A program made the position numbers and the translations under genes. 5,879 nt of DNA. It comes from UBA6382 sp963600315 (lineage in GTDB: Bacteria > Bacteroidota > Bacteroidia > Bacteroidales > Bacteroidaceae). This document shows, piece after piece, positions 5,450 through 5,879 of this stretch. Under the pieces are notes generated by a model that did not search any database, was not told the DNA's origin, and saw only the letters and a list, made by a program, of their open reading frames with translations. Within the stretch, counting starts at the first letter, position 1. Each line of letters begins with the position of its first letter. Where the stretch lies: contig CAVCAW010000114.1 of the NCBI GenBank assembly GCA_963600315.1, positions 1 to 5,879 of the forward strand, read 5' to 3'.

Positions 5450-5879
5450 TTACTCTACAATAGTAAAACCAAATATTACAGCAGGCATACCAGCTATATT
5501 ATAAACAAAGCCATATTCGCCAGGAGTCAGTTTCTCCTTTGGTGTTACCTTGAACACATTTTCCGCAACTTTTTCATAATCTACAGGAATCACACCTTCG
5601 TTGGTCTTGGTCTTGGTCATACTTGCAGAAAGCCACTGATAAGTTCGTTTATCTGATTCTGCCACAAGTGGAATGATAGCGAAGTTAGCGGGAGACTGCA
5701 TAAACGTCGGATTGGCATAGGCATATAAGATTGCATCTTTAATCTTTACATCAGAAGAAGAACCATTATACACTAATTTTATCTTCTTCTTAAAGACCCC
5801 TTTCATCTCTGACCCCACTGTATTTACAGGATAAATCTGCTCAAGGTTAGAACCATTCTGATACCATACGGTATTTACA
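5450..5879 (-). CDS. Hypothetical protein, C-terminal part (5' end beyond the window)
   Basis: The minus-strand frame is open from the right edge (5878) to a TAA at 5450-5452, giving about 142 visible residues. A GTG at 5818 is not a needed start because the frame continues upstream as VNTVWYQNGSNLEQIYPVNT. The visible part is rich in beta-strand-like stretches, with no membrane helix. It ends with KVTPKEKLTPGEYGFVYN and FGFTIVE, a pattern like other Bacteroidales proteins that finish with a beta-sandwich-like domain containing a GEY motif. I do not recognise the family. It lies 35 bp upstream of the SusD-like lipoprotein gene on the same strand, so the two are probably cotranscribed. It lacks the features expected of a SusC C-terminus, so it does not supply the usual partner. 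Confidence 0.75.
   Translation of the reverse strand, partial: VNTVWYQNGSNLEQIYPVNTVGSEMKGVFKKKIKLVYNGSSSDVKIKDAILYAYANPTFMQSPANFAIIPLVAESDKRTYQWLSASMTKTKTNEGVIPVDYEKVAENVFKVTPKEKLTPGEYGFVYNIAGMPAVIFGFTIVE

Noticed and set aside
5423..5656. 77-residue plus-strand ORF opposite the rightmost gene
   Set aside because: It is antisense to the clearly coding minus-strand frame and has no recognisable features.
5450..5818. Start of the rightmost minus-strand gene at GTG 5818
   Set aside because: The frame stays open to the window edge with plausible protein sequence, so the gene is better treated as 5'-truncated.

Overview
The window looks like Bacteroidales DNA (Bacteroides, Parabacteroides or Prevotella type). 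The evidence is a Bacteroides-style mobilization module, genes mostly lacking Shine-Dalgarno sites but with A-rich leaders, and a SusD/RagB-type lipoprotein ending in the family's usual QNPGY tail. It falls into two parts of different base composition: the left part is roughly 50-55% G+C in sampled lines, the right part nearer 32-40%.

Positions 1 to about 3715 are an integrative mobilizable element read left to right; its left end lies outside the window. In order it holds: the C-terminal end of a tyrosine recombinase (1-190); an excisionase-like winged helix-turn-helix protein (248-652); an unrecognised 143-residue protein (689-1120); a 468-base non-coding stretch rich in short dyads (1121-1588); a MobC-type relaxosome protein (1589-1984); four exactly spaced 22-bp repeats, each starting with the palindrome CACGTACGTG or a one-base variant (1997-2084); a MobA/VirD2-type relaxase (2121-3020); and a coiled-coil plus two-helix membrane protein, split by an apparent one-base frameshift near 3401 (3017-3665). 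There are no mating-pair-formation genes in view, so transfer would probably depend on a helper conjugative element. The integrase and excisionase-like protein would handle integration and excision. MobC and the relaxase would process an oriT, most likely in the 1121-1588 gap or the 1985-2120 gap.

A strong hairpin (3677-3714) separates the mob genes from a convergent minus-strand pair. The first of these is the partial 3' end of an unrecognised gene (5450-5879). It is followed 35 bp later by a lipoprotein (3723-5414) that appears to fuse an N-terminal domain, a calcium-binding EF-hand/dockerin-like loop and a shortened SusD-like domain. No susC-like gene is visible next to it. This pair is either the chromosome next to the insertion or cargo of a larger element; the window cannot decide.

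The most unusual items are the 22-bp palindrome array between mobC and the relaxase gene, the fused short SusD-like lipoprotein, and the frameshifted membrane protein.
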